Assembly (NCBI GenBank): GCA_036971475.1
Contig: JBAIZL010000003.1
Coordinates: 112,231,570 to 112,295,569 of the forward strand
Reading direction: 5' to 3'
Origin: Prosapia bicincta
Lineage: Eukaryota; Arthropoda; Insecta; Hemiptera; Cercopidae
Length of the DNA stretch: 64,000 bases
Shown: positions 53,959 to 64,000 of the stretch, one piece after another
How the letters are laid out: every line of letters begins with the position of its first letter
Position numbering within the stretch: position 1 is the stretch's first letter
Notes under the pieces: model-generated
Databases searched by the model: none
Told to the model about the DNA's origin: nothing
The model's input: the letters and a program-made list of their open reading frames with translations, nothing else
Program-made: the position numbers and the translations under genes

Positions 53959-55660
53959 ATACACTATAAGGAAATATGTTCTTTAAATCTAGTGACGATT
54001 TTTCTCCTAGACTGACCTATATAAATTTGATCACAATTTTCACAATTTATTTGTTATATACCCTATTTTTCTAACATAGGAATCTTATCTTTCGGATTCC
54101 TTAACAAAGTTCATAAATTATTTGAACTTTTATACGCGATTGTAATATTAAACTTGTTAAAAATACTGTTCAATCCTCTTGTCATATTCATGTCATACGG
54201 TAAACTAATGTATCTTCTATTTCCTTCTTCCAGTAATAAATTTGAGGCATCTTTCACCAACAGTTTTCTTTTTTGTTTCCGTAATATGTAGTCAATAACG
54301 TTATTATCAAAATGGTTCCACCTAGCAATATCTTTAATATTTGTTAATTCATTATAAAATCTTTTTTTTTGTTAGCGGCACTTTAAGAAGTCTATTCACC
54401 ATCGAATTAAAGGTTGATAGTTTGTGTTGAAAGTAATGGTTAGAACTATTTAGTAAATATCTGTTATTATTCGTTGGTTTTCTGTAGATGTCGAACTCCA
54501 ATTTGTTACCTTCTTTGATACAAGAAATATCAAAAAAAATTTAACTTGTTACTCTCTTCCATTTCAAACGTAAATTTAATTGCCGGGTTCTTACTATTTA
54601 ATTGGTCTATAAATTCTTCTACTTGACATTTTTTCGTATTAAACACCGCGAAAATATCATCCACATAATCCAAGTACGTGGAAAATATGGAAGGTCTCTT
54701 TTCAGTTCAAATTAAAATCTATTCATAAATGAATTAGCAATAAACGGACATAGGCTATTCCCCATGGCTGTGCCATCTAATTGTCTATAATATTCATTAT
54801 TAAATTGAAAATAATTTTGTTTCATGCAACATTCTGTAAGTTTAATAAATTTATTATTTTCTGTTTCTCTACTTTATTACATTCTAAAAATTCTGTAAGA
54901 TATTTTATCGTCTCATGAATACTTGGATACTTGGAAAAAGCGAGCAGACATCAAAAGAAACAAATACTTCCTTATTGTTCAGTTTTACTTCTTTAATCTT
55001 ATTTACAAATTCTATGCTATTTTCAACCGTATAAATTCCCTTAGGAAATCGAACTTAGAAAATTGTCCAACCAACTATTTAGATACATGATTATTAGGCG
55101 AGTTTGTACCTGATACTATGGGTCTCATCATTTTTCCAGGTTTATGCATTTTTGGTAGGCAATATAATCTTGGTAAAGTAGGGTTGGAATTCGTTAATTT
55201 CCATTTCTCATTATCTGATAAAATCAATTTTCAGTTCTTAATCTCTTCTTTGGTTCTTTGTATAAACTTGTTTAAAGGATTCCTATTCAACTTTTTGTAT
55301 GGACCTTCCTTCAACAATTCTTCTACTCTGTTAACAAAATCTACTTTATTTAAAATAACATTAATATTTCCTTTATCTGCTTTCAAATAATAACAGGGTT
55401 TCTCCCTTAATTTTTTCACTATTTCCACCTCTTTTTCTAAAACTAACCTCATTGGTTCCGTTTAATCTTTCACTTTCTTCTAAATTTTCTTCTAATTTAA
55501 TTTTACTCACATTTCTGATAAAATTCTTATCATTATCTTTAAAATTAATGATTTGACTTTCAATATTAGCTACAATATCTATAAATTATTTATTTAATGA
55601 TAATAAAATCTATTAGTGCTAATTTGTTATTTTTAGTTCGAATTTTGAAGTTAAGTGTAA

Positions 55661-56004
55661 AAAATTCTGTATTATTGTTTCTTACAATATAACAAATGTT
55701 TAGGTAATTTCTCATTACGCAAAATTAGGTGTTTTCTCTGGAAATTTCTGTAGATGTGGTTATAAAAGTTTTCACTTGTGTCGGCACTCCCCCGAGATTG
55801 AAAACCTAATTTTTTTGTTTTTTACATTTCCTTACCTTCGAATTTTGCGTTCTTATTAGTTGCCGATTGACCTTTCGTCTTCAAAATAAAATTTCAAATT
55901 TTCTCTATTTCTCGTTTATTGTCTCACCCTACGACCTTCATACCAGTTTCCCTTAATTCATACAACACATATCTTGTCCGTGACGCGATCCTCTTTATTT
56001 CCCC
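55661..56004. other. possible 5' remains of the PLE
   Basis: The minus strand of 55600-55900 contains scraps compatible with a PLE N-terminal region (LPKHLLYCKKQ, and in another frame KIRTKNNKLALIDFII), but the frame is badly broken. Confidence 0.35.
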
Positions 56005-57640
56005 ATTTACCTTACGTGATTACTCCCAGCACATCACAAGAGTTGCAAGATATCCTTTCCTCTACGCGTTAAACTTCTTTGCTTCATAGGCTGGCAGCTA
56101 CGTGTTGTCGGTTCCAGACGCCTACAATACGGTTCCAGCAACACCTGGTCTAATACAATAATTTCCCCGTGTAACTTATGTGATTACTCCCAGCACATCA
56201 CAAGAGTTGCAAGATATCCCTTCCTCCACGTGTTACACTTTTTTGCTTCTTGGGCTGGCAGCTACGTGTTGTCGGTTCCTGACGCCTACAATACGGTTCC
56301 AGCAACACCTGGTCTAATACAGCAATTTCCCCGTGTAACTTATGTGATTACTCCCAGCACATCACAAGAGTTGCAAGATATCCCTTCCTCCACGTGTTAC
56401 ACTTTTTTGCTTCTTGGGCTGGCAGCTACGTGTTGTCGGTTCCAGACGCTTACAATACGGTTCCAGCAACACCTGGTCTAATACAATAATTTCCCCGTGT
56501 AACTTATGTGATTACTCCCAGCACATCACAAGAGTCTCAAGATATCCTTTCCTCTACGCGTTAAACTTCTTTGCTTCATAGGCTGGCAGCTACGTGTTGT
56601 CGGTTCCAGACGCCTACAATACGGTTCCAGCAACACCTGGTCTAATACAATAATTTCCCCGTGTAACTTATGTGATTACTCCCAGCACATCACAATAGTT
56701 GCAAGATATCCCTTCCTCCACGTGTTACACTTTTTTGCTTCTTGGGCTGGCAGCTACGTGTTGTCGGTTCCTGACGCCTACAATACGGTTCCAGCAACAC
56801 CTGGTCTAATACAGCAATTTCCCCGTGTAACTTATGTGATTACTCCCAGCACATCACAAGAGTTGCAAGATATCCCTTCCTCCACGTGTTACACTTTTTT
56901 GCTTCTTGGGCTGGCAGCTACGTGTTGTCGGTTCCTGACGCCTACAATACGGTTCCAGCAACACCTGGTCTAATACAGCAATTTCCCCGTGTAACTTATG
57001 TGATTACTCCCAGCACATCACAAGAGTTGCAAGATATCCCTTCCTCCACGTGTTACACTTTTTTGCTTCTTGGGCTGGCAGCTACGTGTTGTCGGTTCCA
57101 GACGCCTACAATACGGTTCCAGCAACACCTGGTCTAATACAGCAATTTCCCCGTGTAACTTATGTGATTACTCCCAGCACATCACAAGAGTTGCAAGATA
57201 TCCCTTCCTCCACGTGTTACACTTTTTTGCTTCTTGGGCTGGCAGCTACGTGTTGTCGGTTCCTGACGCCTACAATACGGTTCCAGCAACACCTGGTCTA
57301 ATACAGCAATTTCCCCGTGTAACTTATGTGATTACTCCCAGCACATCACAAGAGTTGCAAGATATCCCTTCCTCCACGTGTTACACTTTTTTGCTTCTTG
57401 GGCTGGCAGCTACGTGTTGTCGGTTCCTGACGTCTACAATACGGTTCCAGCAACACCTGGTCTAATACAGCAATTTCCCCGTGTAACTTATGTGATTACT
57501 CCCAGCACATCACAAGAGTTGCAAGATATCCCTTCCTCCACGTGTTACACTTTTTTGCTTCTTGGGCTGGCAGCTACGTGTTGTCGGTTCCAGGCGCCTA
57601 CAATACGGTTCCAGCAACACCTCTTCTTATACAACAATTT
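56005..57640. repeat. 164-bp tandem array, 10 copies
   Basis: GTGATTACTCCCAGCACATC begins at 56016, 56180, 56344, 56508, 56672, 56836, 57000, 57164, 57328 and 57492. Copies 1 and 4 share a variant (CTCTACGCGTTAAACTTC, TTCATAGG) absent from the others, so a three-copy block was probably duplicated. 164 is not a multiple of three, so the overlapping 83-131 codon frames are shifts of one sequence and are not called genes. The last copy runs directly into transposase codons. Confidence 0.96.
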
Positions 57641-58051
57641 CTTCGGCGTTCTGTTCGCGAAGTCGGATTACCTGCCAGTAGTGACTGCAGAAAACTGTTT
57701 AGATATCCTAAAGTGCACCCATAAAAAATGTAGACAGTGCAAGAACTAACTGACAATGAATTGGACACAAGAGTGTTTGAATCATCTCATTTCTTTCCGA
57801 GGTGAAGTTGGGTGATTCCCGAAGTCGTTTGATTTAACCCCATATGATGTTTTCTATGGAGTTACCTGAAGGACGTGTACGTGCGCCATCCTGGAAATAC
57901 CGATGAACTGAAGGCTGCTATCACTAAAGAAACCAGCGCTATTCTGCCGAATACGATTAGCCTAGTAATGAATAACTTAAAGGATAGGCTTCGTCAGTGT
58001 GTGGACAATGGAGGTAGGCATTTACTAGATATCATTTTCAAAAATAAGTAA
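57620..58051 (+). pseudogene. mariner-like transposase remnant with internal deletion
   Basis: N-terminal piece: LIQQFLRRSVREVGLPASS, resembling the second helix-turn-helix of mariner-type transposases, followed by CTHKKCRQ and, in another frame, VQELTDNELDTRV. The catalytic middle is missing. The C-terminal piece runs from about 57815 (SFDLTPYDVFYGV, region of the third catalytic Asp), shifts frame at 57865, and continues LKDVYVRHPGNTDELKAAIT, MNNLKDRLRQCVDNGGRHL, LDIIFKNK to a TAA at 58049-58051. The deletion and frameshifts make it a dead relic. It belongs to the same broad group as the remnant at 43640-45960. Confidence 0.8.
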
Positions 58052-58254
58052 ATTAAAACTGCATTCTATGTATTTTAAAATAATAAAATCATTTTCATTG
58101 CATGCCTCTTCGTTTTTTTACATATGTTATTGAAATCGGAACAGGTTAATATTAAACATTCTGTATAACAGCCGGTTCTATTGGCTACCATACTCTACAG
58201 AGGATTTTATTTTAATAATAGTTTTGTTGAACTAACAGCTGAAACATAATTTAA

Positions 58255-58445
58255 AACAAATTACACTTTTGCTATTACTTGCGACCAGGCATTTGTTAAC
58301 TAAAAATTGTTAATTGTTAACTTACACTTGGAGGAAACGTTCAGGAGGCTGAAGAAGTCGTAAGTTAACAATTAACAACTTTTAGTTAACAAATGTCTGG
58401 TCGCAAGTAATAGCAAAAGTGTAATTTGTAATTTACAACCAGCTC
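58255..58445. mobile_element. hairpin (foldback), family F, copy 1
   Basis: Arms of about 70 bp (58255-58326 and 58365-58440) with ATTACTTGCGACCAG and its mirror. The 38-base loop carries GGAAACGTTC and GGCTGAAGAAGTCGT. The outer right flank (AACCAGCTCGTCGTGAACAG, AACAAGATTTCGATA) recurs at 61135-61172. Confidence 0.75.
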
Positions 58446-58479
58446 GTCGTGAACAGCAACAAGATTTCGATATATAATT

Positions 58480-59020
58480 TAAAACTTAATTTGTAGTTTA
58501 ATTTTAAAGTTTCTAATTTTATTTCAATTTAATTTTAATTGTATTCTCTATTGAAATGTTTTTGAAAACTATACAATTCTAGTTACACCATGGTAACGGA
58601 CTACATTTGAATGCTACATTGGATTAATCATTTCATCACGGGTTCCATTTTGCATATATATGTATAATTTTCGCCAACGCCGGAAAGACTGCGCCAAAAC
58701 AATGAAACATGTGATGCGTCTTGACTAACATTCCGATTAATATATTCCAATCACAGATGTACCAGATACTTTGTGACCAAATCTTTACGTGTTACGTATC
58801 TGTGATCCGAAATTCTCCTGAAAACTTTCTGTCCTGGAACCCAAAAGGTCGCTATTTCGAAGTTCATTTATATTAAATTTACTTAAGGCCAAATTAAGTA
58901 GCAGAGTTAGTTTTATTTTCCGTGTGGCTTTAGTGTTAGTAGCATTATGGCTTTGTCACATTAAATACAATACACTCCAACATTTTCTTAATTACAGCAG
59001 TTCAATTTTAATTAAACACT
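58480..59020. other. no gene recognised
   Basis: AT-rich. Small inverted words ATCACAGAT/ATCTGTGAT near 58753 and 58797. No coding motif. Confidence 0.5.
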
Positions 59021-59027
59021 TTAACAT

Positions 59028-59898
59028 ACAGGAAACCCACAACGACAGACAAACTTATCCACAACACCTCAAACCACCCTAACCAACACAAACAACGCTG
59101 CCTTCAGAGCCATGCTCCATAGACTTAAAGAAGTCCCAATGACACAGAAAACATAAGGAAAGAATAAGACACCATTAAATATTTAGCATACACAAATAGA
59201 TACAATACCACAATAATAGACAAACTATGGTACTAAATACAAAAAAATACTAAAATTAACAATATGGACAGGGGAAAAATACATCACATCACCATACATA
59301 AAAAAACAACAGATATAATAGCCACCAAATTAAAAAAAACAGGATTCAAATAGCATACAAAAACTAATAACAAGTTACAATACAAAATACAACACAACAC
59401 CAACAACAAAGGTAAATTACAAGCACCGGGCGTATACAAACTGAACTGCGACGAATGTAACAAATTCTACATTGGACAAACAGGTCACAGCTTTAAACAA
59501 AGAGTCGAGGAACACAAACAGAACACCAACCCAGCATTTTACAGTCACATAACAGAAACAGGACAAAAATACACAGACATTTACCATAATCTAAAATTCC
59601 TACACATCAACAAAAAAGGACATCTCAACACACTAGAACAATATGAAATTTACTGACACACAAAAACACAAAGTTTAAACACATTAAACGAACAAACCCA
59701 ATAAAAATCACACATACTCTTTGATACTATCGAAAACCTGCCTTTAAAACCGTCACTGCTTGACCCAACAACTCTAAGCAGGAGACACTGACGAAGATCG
59801 GCACATAGCGATCGAAAACGTTCTGTCTCAGTTAGTTTTCACAAATTTACAAAATTTAAAGTTCGGATAGTCATAAGCTATTGGTAAAGTGATTAAGA
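59028..59898 (+). pseudogene. Penelope-like retroelement 3' part: RT end, GIY-YIG endonuclease and tail, family B
   Basis: Begins RKPTTTDKLIHNTSNH (about 59030), then in the next frame AAFRAMLHRLKEVPMT, then IKYLAYTNRYNTTIIDKLWY: the end of the PLE reverse transcriptase. The longest open piece, 59354-59656, holds the endonuclease: KTNNKLQYKI, then GVYKLNCDECNKFYIGQTG (a GIY-YIG nuclease core with CxxC), then FKQRVEEHKQNTNPAF and LNTLEQYEIY. A TGA at 59654 interrupts what continues as HTKTQ, LNEQTQ and LFDTIENLPLKPS. The hammerhead-like motif and the shared tail to AAAGTGATTAA follow. At least three frame changes; the 5' two thirds of the element are absent. Confidence 0.92.
59782..59829 (+). 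ncRNA. best hammerhead-like motif (PLE tail, family B)
   Basis: Reads in order: stem I GAGACA; core CTGACGA; one extra A; stem II GATCG paired with CGATC across a short loop; GAA; the six-base palindrome AACGTT as a minimal stem III; C at the expected cleavage site; TGTCTC, which pairs perfectly with GAGACA. This is the order of a type I hammerhead ribozyme with a self-complementary stem III. Hammerhead motifs are known in PLEs. The extra base after CTGANGA departs from the usual consensus. Confidence 0.65.
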
Positions 59899-59904
59899 TT
59901 CACC

Positions 59905-60545
59905 AAACGTAATGGACTACAAAATTCAAAAAGTTCAATTTTAATGAGGCTATCATTATAATACGTAAAATGAAATTTTATAGTTACAAAATTTGTTAGT
60001 TATATTTCAGTAGGTTTTATTTTAAATTGTCTTGCTACCATTGTGACGTGGTGTAGAGATAACAATACGTTTATATAGCATTGAAACAATTTTTATTTGT
60101 ATTTCTTCGTTCATAAATACTGTTTAATTTTCACTATTCCAAATAAATAAACATAGTCTTATCCAAAAGCAAATTTCCAATTTATAATTCTACTATTGTT
60201 ATATCGAAATGTCTTGTTGCCATGGTAACGTTTTTCTCAACAGAGAGAGAAACACGGAAATCTAAAGTTGGGAATGAGGCAAAGAGAATGGGACCATCAC
60301 TCTGATGGGACGGGAGCTATTTGTCATGGGGAGAAGTGGCTACGCGCCAGTCGCTCGCTCCTGATGTAACTAGCCTTGTGCTCGGGAAGTGTAAGGCTGA
60401 CATATGCGTTCGTGGCTTGATTGGAGCAAGGCTACTGCAGGGACGTACTGTCTACCTTAGTATTCCAGATTTATCTAACAAGCCACGACATGGATGTACG
60501 AATTAATAACTGTGTGACAGGCTTTATGTGCACAGGAGACCCTTG
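59905..60545. repeat. inverted-duplication arm 2
   Basis: Reverse-complement partner of 47540-48180, about 12 kb away. The conserved core is about 60240-60373. A 61-codon frame at 60321-60506 begins inside the core; its product is not recognised. Confidence 0.85.
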
Positions 60546-60549
60546 GGGT

Positions 60550-60960
60550 ATGGAACTACACTCGTCATGCTAAAACCAACCAATACGGATATACCCTACG
60601 TCAGGGGATATTTTAGTGCCCCATATCTCGTAGTTAGTCGAATAAATACTTCACAATTAACCGTAAATTAATCATACAAGTTTCGTGTTTAATATGGAAT
60701 TATACTGTTAAAATAATTTTGAGTTGGGGAAATGATCAAACACTTAATTGTCAATATTATTTATACAAGTATATACTCGAGGGTTTTCATCAGTGTAGCA
60801 TCATCTTATTAGAAACTTCGTACACTGTCGACAGCTAAATATTAAAAGTTGTTTTAACTGTTGGCAAATTTACGTAGCTCCGGAGTGCATCAATACGTAA
60901 CGTTGTTGGAAGCGTCGAAGATATAGTTTTATAAATACGTTTGTCAAATGTTTACCCAAT
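60550..60960. other. no gene recognised
   Basis: No motif seen. Confidence 0.5.
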
Positions 60961-60964
60961 AATA

Positions 60965-61175
60965 AGTAAACATTTATTAGACTTTGAAATTACTAGCGAC
61001 CAGACAAGCGACAGAAACGTGAGGCTGTTGAAGTCGTAAGAAGGAAACGCTTCCACCGACTGTAAGTGAATAATTTAACAACTTATATTGACAGAATGTA
61101 TGGTCCAAGTAATTTCAAAGTGTAATAAGTGATTAACAACCAGCGCATCATTAACAACAAGATTTCGATAGATAA
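60965..61175. mobile_element. hairpin (foldback), family F, copy 2
   Basis: Imperfect arms (TTTGAAATTACTAGCGACCAG and mirror CCAAGTAATTTCAAAG). The loop holds GAAACGTGAGGCTGTTGAAG and TCGTAAG, matching copy 1 at 58255, and the same right flank (AACCAGCGCATCATTAACAA) follows. Confidence 0.7.
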
Positions 61176-61223
61176 ATATAGGCCTATAACAAGAAAAAGT
61201 TATTTACATATCATAAATAAATT

Positions 61224-61224
61224 G

Positions 61225-61255
<31 letters not shown>

Positions 61256-61292
61256 CGCGCGCGCGTGTGTGTGTGTGTGCACGCGCTCACGC

Positions 61293-61359
<67 letters not shown>
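61224..61359. repeat. (GT)n(GC)n(TA)n compound microsatellite
   Basis: GT repeat, a GCGCGCGCG centre, GT again, then a TA run of about 60 bases. Confidence 0.98.
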
Positions 61360-61361
<2 letters not shown>

Positions 61362-62540
61362 CTTGGCAACACGTATTTTATTGCAAATCCAATTTTTTTT
61401 CAATTTCATTTAATTGGAAACTTGTCTACGTGTAGTTTCATCATCTTACATTTTTTCCTCAATCGGGGAGTGTTTTTGAGGTAATATGGCGCTCCGCTGA
61501 GCCAACGCTTTACAGAGGCTCTTCTTTGCATTCTGCCGTCCTGTGATGGCATCCGGGCCTAGCTAAACCTAATTAAAGCTAACGATCCCACCACCAAACG
61601 GGACACGGCACCGTTGTCTTTACACCAGCTCTGTTAAGAGGCGCTGGAGAAACATTAAAGGCGTTTCACTTTCCCAATGTTATTAAGCAAAGGCCTTTCA
61701 TTTCCTTTGACAATAAACCATAAAGGTTTATAACGCATAAAGTTTTTTTTCAGTTTACAACATTTTCACGGCAGATTTATTCCATAAAGTTTAGATATAT
61801 CTGGCATGACGAAATTAGGGAAGTTAGATTTTAATATTATAAATGTATTAAAACTTCACCCTTAAAACATTTAGAAAATAGAGCTCGAAGTAGGCAAAAA
61901 AGTGATTCCACAACACAGTAAAGATTGAAACGAGATTAGAATATGGTAAGCAGCATTGATCGCCTCCGATTGCAGAATGCTTTAGAATGTTATTGTACGT
62001 TAAACCTCACAGACAGAATGGGTTATCTGTACGTCCCACAAAGTCTCTATTTACGTCTCCTGTGGTTCTTTCTATTTACAATTATCTTCTCTTCTGGTCA
62101 GTTTCTATCTGATAAAAGCTTTTAATACCCTTTACTTTCTTTATGAGGCGACTCCCTGTATTTGATTCTTGTAAAACTGATAACACCCTGCAGGATGTAT
62201 TTTTTTACTGTGTTCCCATCTTATAAGGACGAGTACTTCTACTAACCCCAACTGAGAAGAGGTCATTCATGCTTCCCAGCCTGATAAGAACATTTTACCC
62301 TATTACCCCATACTTCCGTCTGCCTTTATTCCCACTGGATTTTTTTTCCTTCTACACTGGAGTGAGGAGGTGTAACGCATATACACTTCCCGAAGTTCTC
62401 GCTAGATAGCAGGCCAATAGAAAAGGGATTAGACACCGGCCTATAATCCTTAGTTGCATGTCCTTAGCTTATTCCTGTCGGCCATGACTCAAGTAATGTT
62501 GGTAAGTATTCACAATGGAGTCAGATACCAAGGCCGATGG
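61360..62540. other. no gene recognised
   Basis: A 60-codon frame at 61943-62125 is unrecognised. Nothing else seen. Confidence 0.5.
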
Positions 62541-62547
62541 GAGCCAC

Positions 62548-62801
62548 GAGCAATGGAGGTCTAATGCTGGGTAATGAAGGAATAATCGTGAGTAATGAAG
62601 GACTAATGCTGGATAATGGAGGCCTAATGCTGGGTAATGGAGGACTAATGCTGGGTAATGGAAGACTAATACTGAGTAATGGAGGACTAATTCTGGGTAA
62701 TGGAGGACTGATGCTGGGTAACGGAGGACTAATTCTGGGTAATGGAGGACTGATGCTGGGTAACGGAGGACTAATGCTGGGTAATGGAGGACTAATGCTG
62801 G
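62548..62801. repeat. 21-bp minisatellite, about 12 copies
   Basis: Unit GGTAATGGAGGACTAATGCT plus G. The plus strand reads as GNGGLML heptads (98-codon frame 62537-62833) and the minus strand as LHYPALV heptads (163-codon frame 62469-62960). Both stay open because the period is a multiple of three. No independent evidence of coding. Confidence 0.95.
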
Positions 62802-62819
62802 GATTAATGATGGTTTTAA

Positions 62820-63125
62820 AACAGAAGGATTAACACATAAGAGAAAACAAAGAGGACCGAGCTTATTTACATAAAGAGGACCTCTTGAAAAAAGAAGACA
62901 GATTTTATATTTATTAATTTGATTAACTGTTTTCCCATTGATGAATACATGTTTTTTCATAATAATTTAAATATAAATATTAGTTGTTATAAAAAACAAA
63001 CATAATTGCCAACACATTTAAGTTTCTTATTTCATAACTTGAATCTTCCAGAAAGAAAACTGTCAATCTAGGTTATTTTAATTGTCTTTTTAGATATTAC
63101 AGCAAAAAACAAGTAATATTAACAA
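62820..63125. other. no gene recognised
   Basis: AT-rich spacer. Confidence 0.55.
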
Positions 63126-63129
63126 AAAA

Positions 63130-63513
63130 TTTAATTAATATTAAAAAATAATTACAATTATTATAAATAAAGCAACATATCTTAACCGTTAAAACAACTC
63201 TTCTACCGTATAACCTATAACATAAAATCATTTGTTGTAATTTATATTCAGCAAAATGGTACGAAATAGCTATATTGCATGCCTTGCCCCTTTTATAAAA
63301 GGTTTTTCTTCCCATATAAAACTAAAATAAGTAATTTAATTTAATAAATGAATTAATATTTGAAAAAACTGTGGTGACTTCAAGTGTCGTCCCACTACAA
63401 GTTTAAATTAATGTAACTGACCTTGAGTAGATGAGAAAAGTATTTTATAACGATTGAAAATTTGAACAAGATATATGTAAAGAGACTGTGAACTAATAAT
63501 AGGTATTGAAAAA
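63130..63513 (+). mobile_element. dispersed element copy 14 (family D)
   Basis: Diverged, 5'-shortened copy. The first box is changed to AAAACAACTC. It ends TTGAACAAGATATATGTAAAG and GACTGTGAACTAATAATAGG, with an intact short TA tract. Confidence 0.75.
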
Positions 63514-63539
63514 CATGAAAGTAGACTTCTGTTACAAGA

Positions 63540-64000
63540 AAAAATATTTCATGTGTATGCCAGTGTAACAGCATTCTTAGATTAGCGATTACCAATAACG
63601 GCGTGTATGGAAATTTGTGAGAGTGGAAGTGGACGAAGGAGGGAGAGAGAGAGAGAGAAAGAAAGAGAGAGATGAAGAGAGAGAAGACTAACTGGTCGAT
63701 TTCGCAGCCTAACCATCTAATCCCGTAGTACTTCCACTTTGCTGGACTATGGTAGTGTTTGAGAGTGGAAATGCAAGGGGGGAGGGTGGGAAAAGGAGAG
63801 TAAGAAATAGAGAAGGAGAGAAAGAGAGAAAGAGGAAGAGAGAGAGGGAGAGAGAAGGAGAGAGAGGGAGGGAGAAGAGTAAATATTGGTGGAGCAGAGT
63901 TTATATAATGATAGGCTACTACTTTTTTATTATAATGAGACTGTTTATAAAATCAATTGATTGTATTGTGTATCAATTAACTTTATTTACAATAGTCCTA
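63540..64000. repeat. composite GA-rich repeat, copy 2 (cut by window end)
   Basis: Same order as 7228-7990: ATTTCATGTGTATGCCAGTG, GA tract, the ~100-bp spacer with GCAGCCTAACCATCTAATC, a second GA-rich tract, then ATAGGCTACTACTTTTTTAT. It has two GA tracts where copy 1 has three. Confidence 0.88.

Larger units (their letters stand above)
53340..55660 (-). pseudogene. Penelope-like retroelement: reverse transcriptase and GIY-YIG endonuclease, degraded
   Basis: The best PLE in the window. The intact element copies itself by target-primed reverse transcription. Minus strand, 55660 downward: EKEVEIVKKLREKPCYYLKADKGNI is seen in pieces (LREKPCYYL, LKADKGN; open frame 55452-55231). LYCLPKMHKPGKMMRPIVSG follows near 55150, VSFDVCSLFP (RT motif A) near 54945, QLDGTAMGNSLCPFIANSF (motif B) near 54760, and YLDYVDDIFAVF (catalytic YVDD, motif C) near 54665. 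Then come EFDIYRKPTNNNRYLL near 54490 and the endonuclease GIYQINCENCDQIYIGQ near 54055, with the GIY and YIG halves and a CxxC pair, ending KEHIS near 53975. There are several frameshifts and stops. The end of the endonuclease is replaced by a 22-bp minisatellite. A tail with CTGAAGAAG lies at 53340-53400. Confidence 0.92.

Noticed and set aside
62469..62960. 163-codon minus and 98-codon plus frames
   Set aside because: Both are translations of one 21-bp minisatellite that stays open because the period is a multiple of three.

Overview
The window reads as non-coding, repeat-dominated DNA from an animal genome. It is AT-rich, full of long (TA)n and (CA)n tracts, and has no bacterial-style gene packing. 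The recognisable coding remains are decayed transposable elements: Penelope-like retroelements (PLEs), a Jockey-type non-LTR retrotransposon, two mariner-like transposase remnants and one hAT transposon. The particular mix suggests an invertebrate, probably an arthropod, but this is inference from memory of the families and no species is assigned. I found no intact host gene. One open RNA-recognition-motif-like segment (14824-15120) is the only candidate for non-transposon coding sequence.

Layout. 1-2632: 115-bp satellite running off the left edge. 2690-5240: large inverted repeat holding two PLE-tail hairpins. 6165-8415: a tRNA-headed SINE-like element, a duplicated 290-bp block and GA-rich minisatellites. 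8420-12710: unassigned. 12722-14770: 60-bp minisatellite, followed by the RRM-like segment. 15683-18245: PLE hairpins, including an 864-bp near-perfect palindrome. 19840-25790: GATA/GGTA-type simple DNA and a 141-bp tandem array. 26046-29900: more PLE tails and hairpins. 31022-31505: Jockey-type reverse transcriptase. 34636-35732: a dispersed element split by PLE hairpins. 37993-40047: hAT transposon with a perfect 8-bp target duplication. 43490-45960: PLE tail, then a mariner-like transposase split by a 38-bp minisatellite. 46462-49126: dispersed element, PLE hairpin, inverted-duplication arm and two PLE ends. 53340-58051: a PLE that keeps RT and GIY-YIG motifs, a 164-bp array and a second mariner-like remnant. 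59028-60545: third PLE and the other arm of the inverted duplication. 62548-62801: 21-bp minisatellite. The right edge repeats the block at 7228-7990.

Three patterns link the parts. First, PLE 3' tails from several sequence families carry a common RNA-like pattern: CTGANGA, one extra base, a stem that changes between families but stays paired, then GAA and a short palindrome. This is the plan of a minimal hammerhead ribozyme. Second, inverted pairs of these tails form hairpins that sit repeatedly inside the TA-rich 3' end of one dispersed element family present in about 14 copies. Third, minisatellites have grown out of transposase codons: the 38-bp unit encodes the second catalytic-Asp motif of a mariner-like transposase, and the 110-bp unit encodes a conserved hAT motif. 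Two further arrays interrupt or abut transposable-element coding remains.

All homology calls rest on reading motifs by eye. No alignment, database or folding program was run, so element ends are approximate (usually within 10-30 bases).
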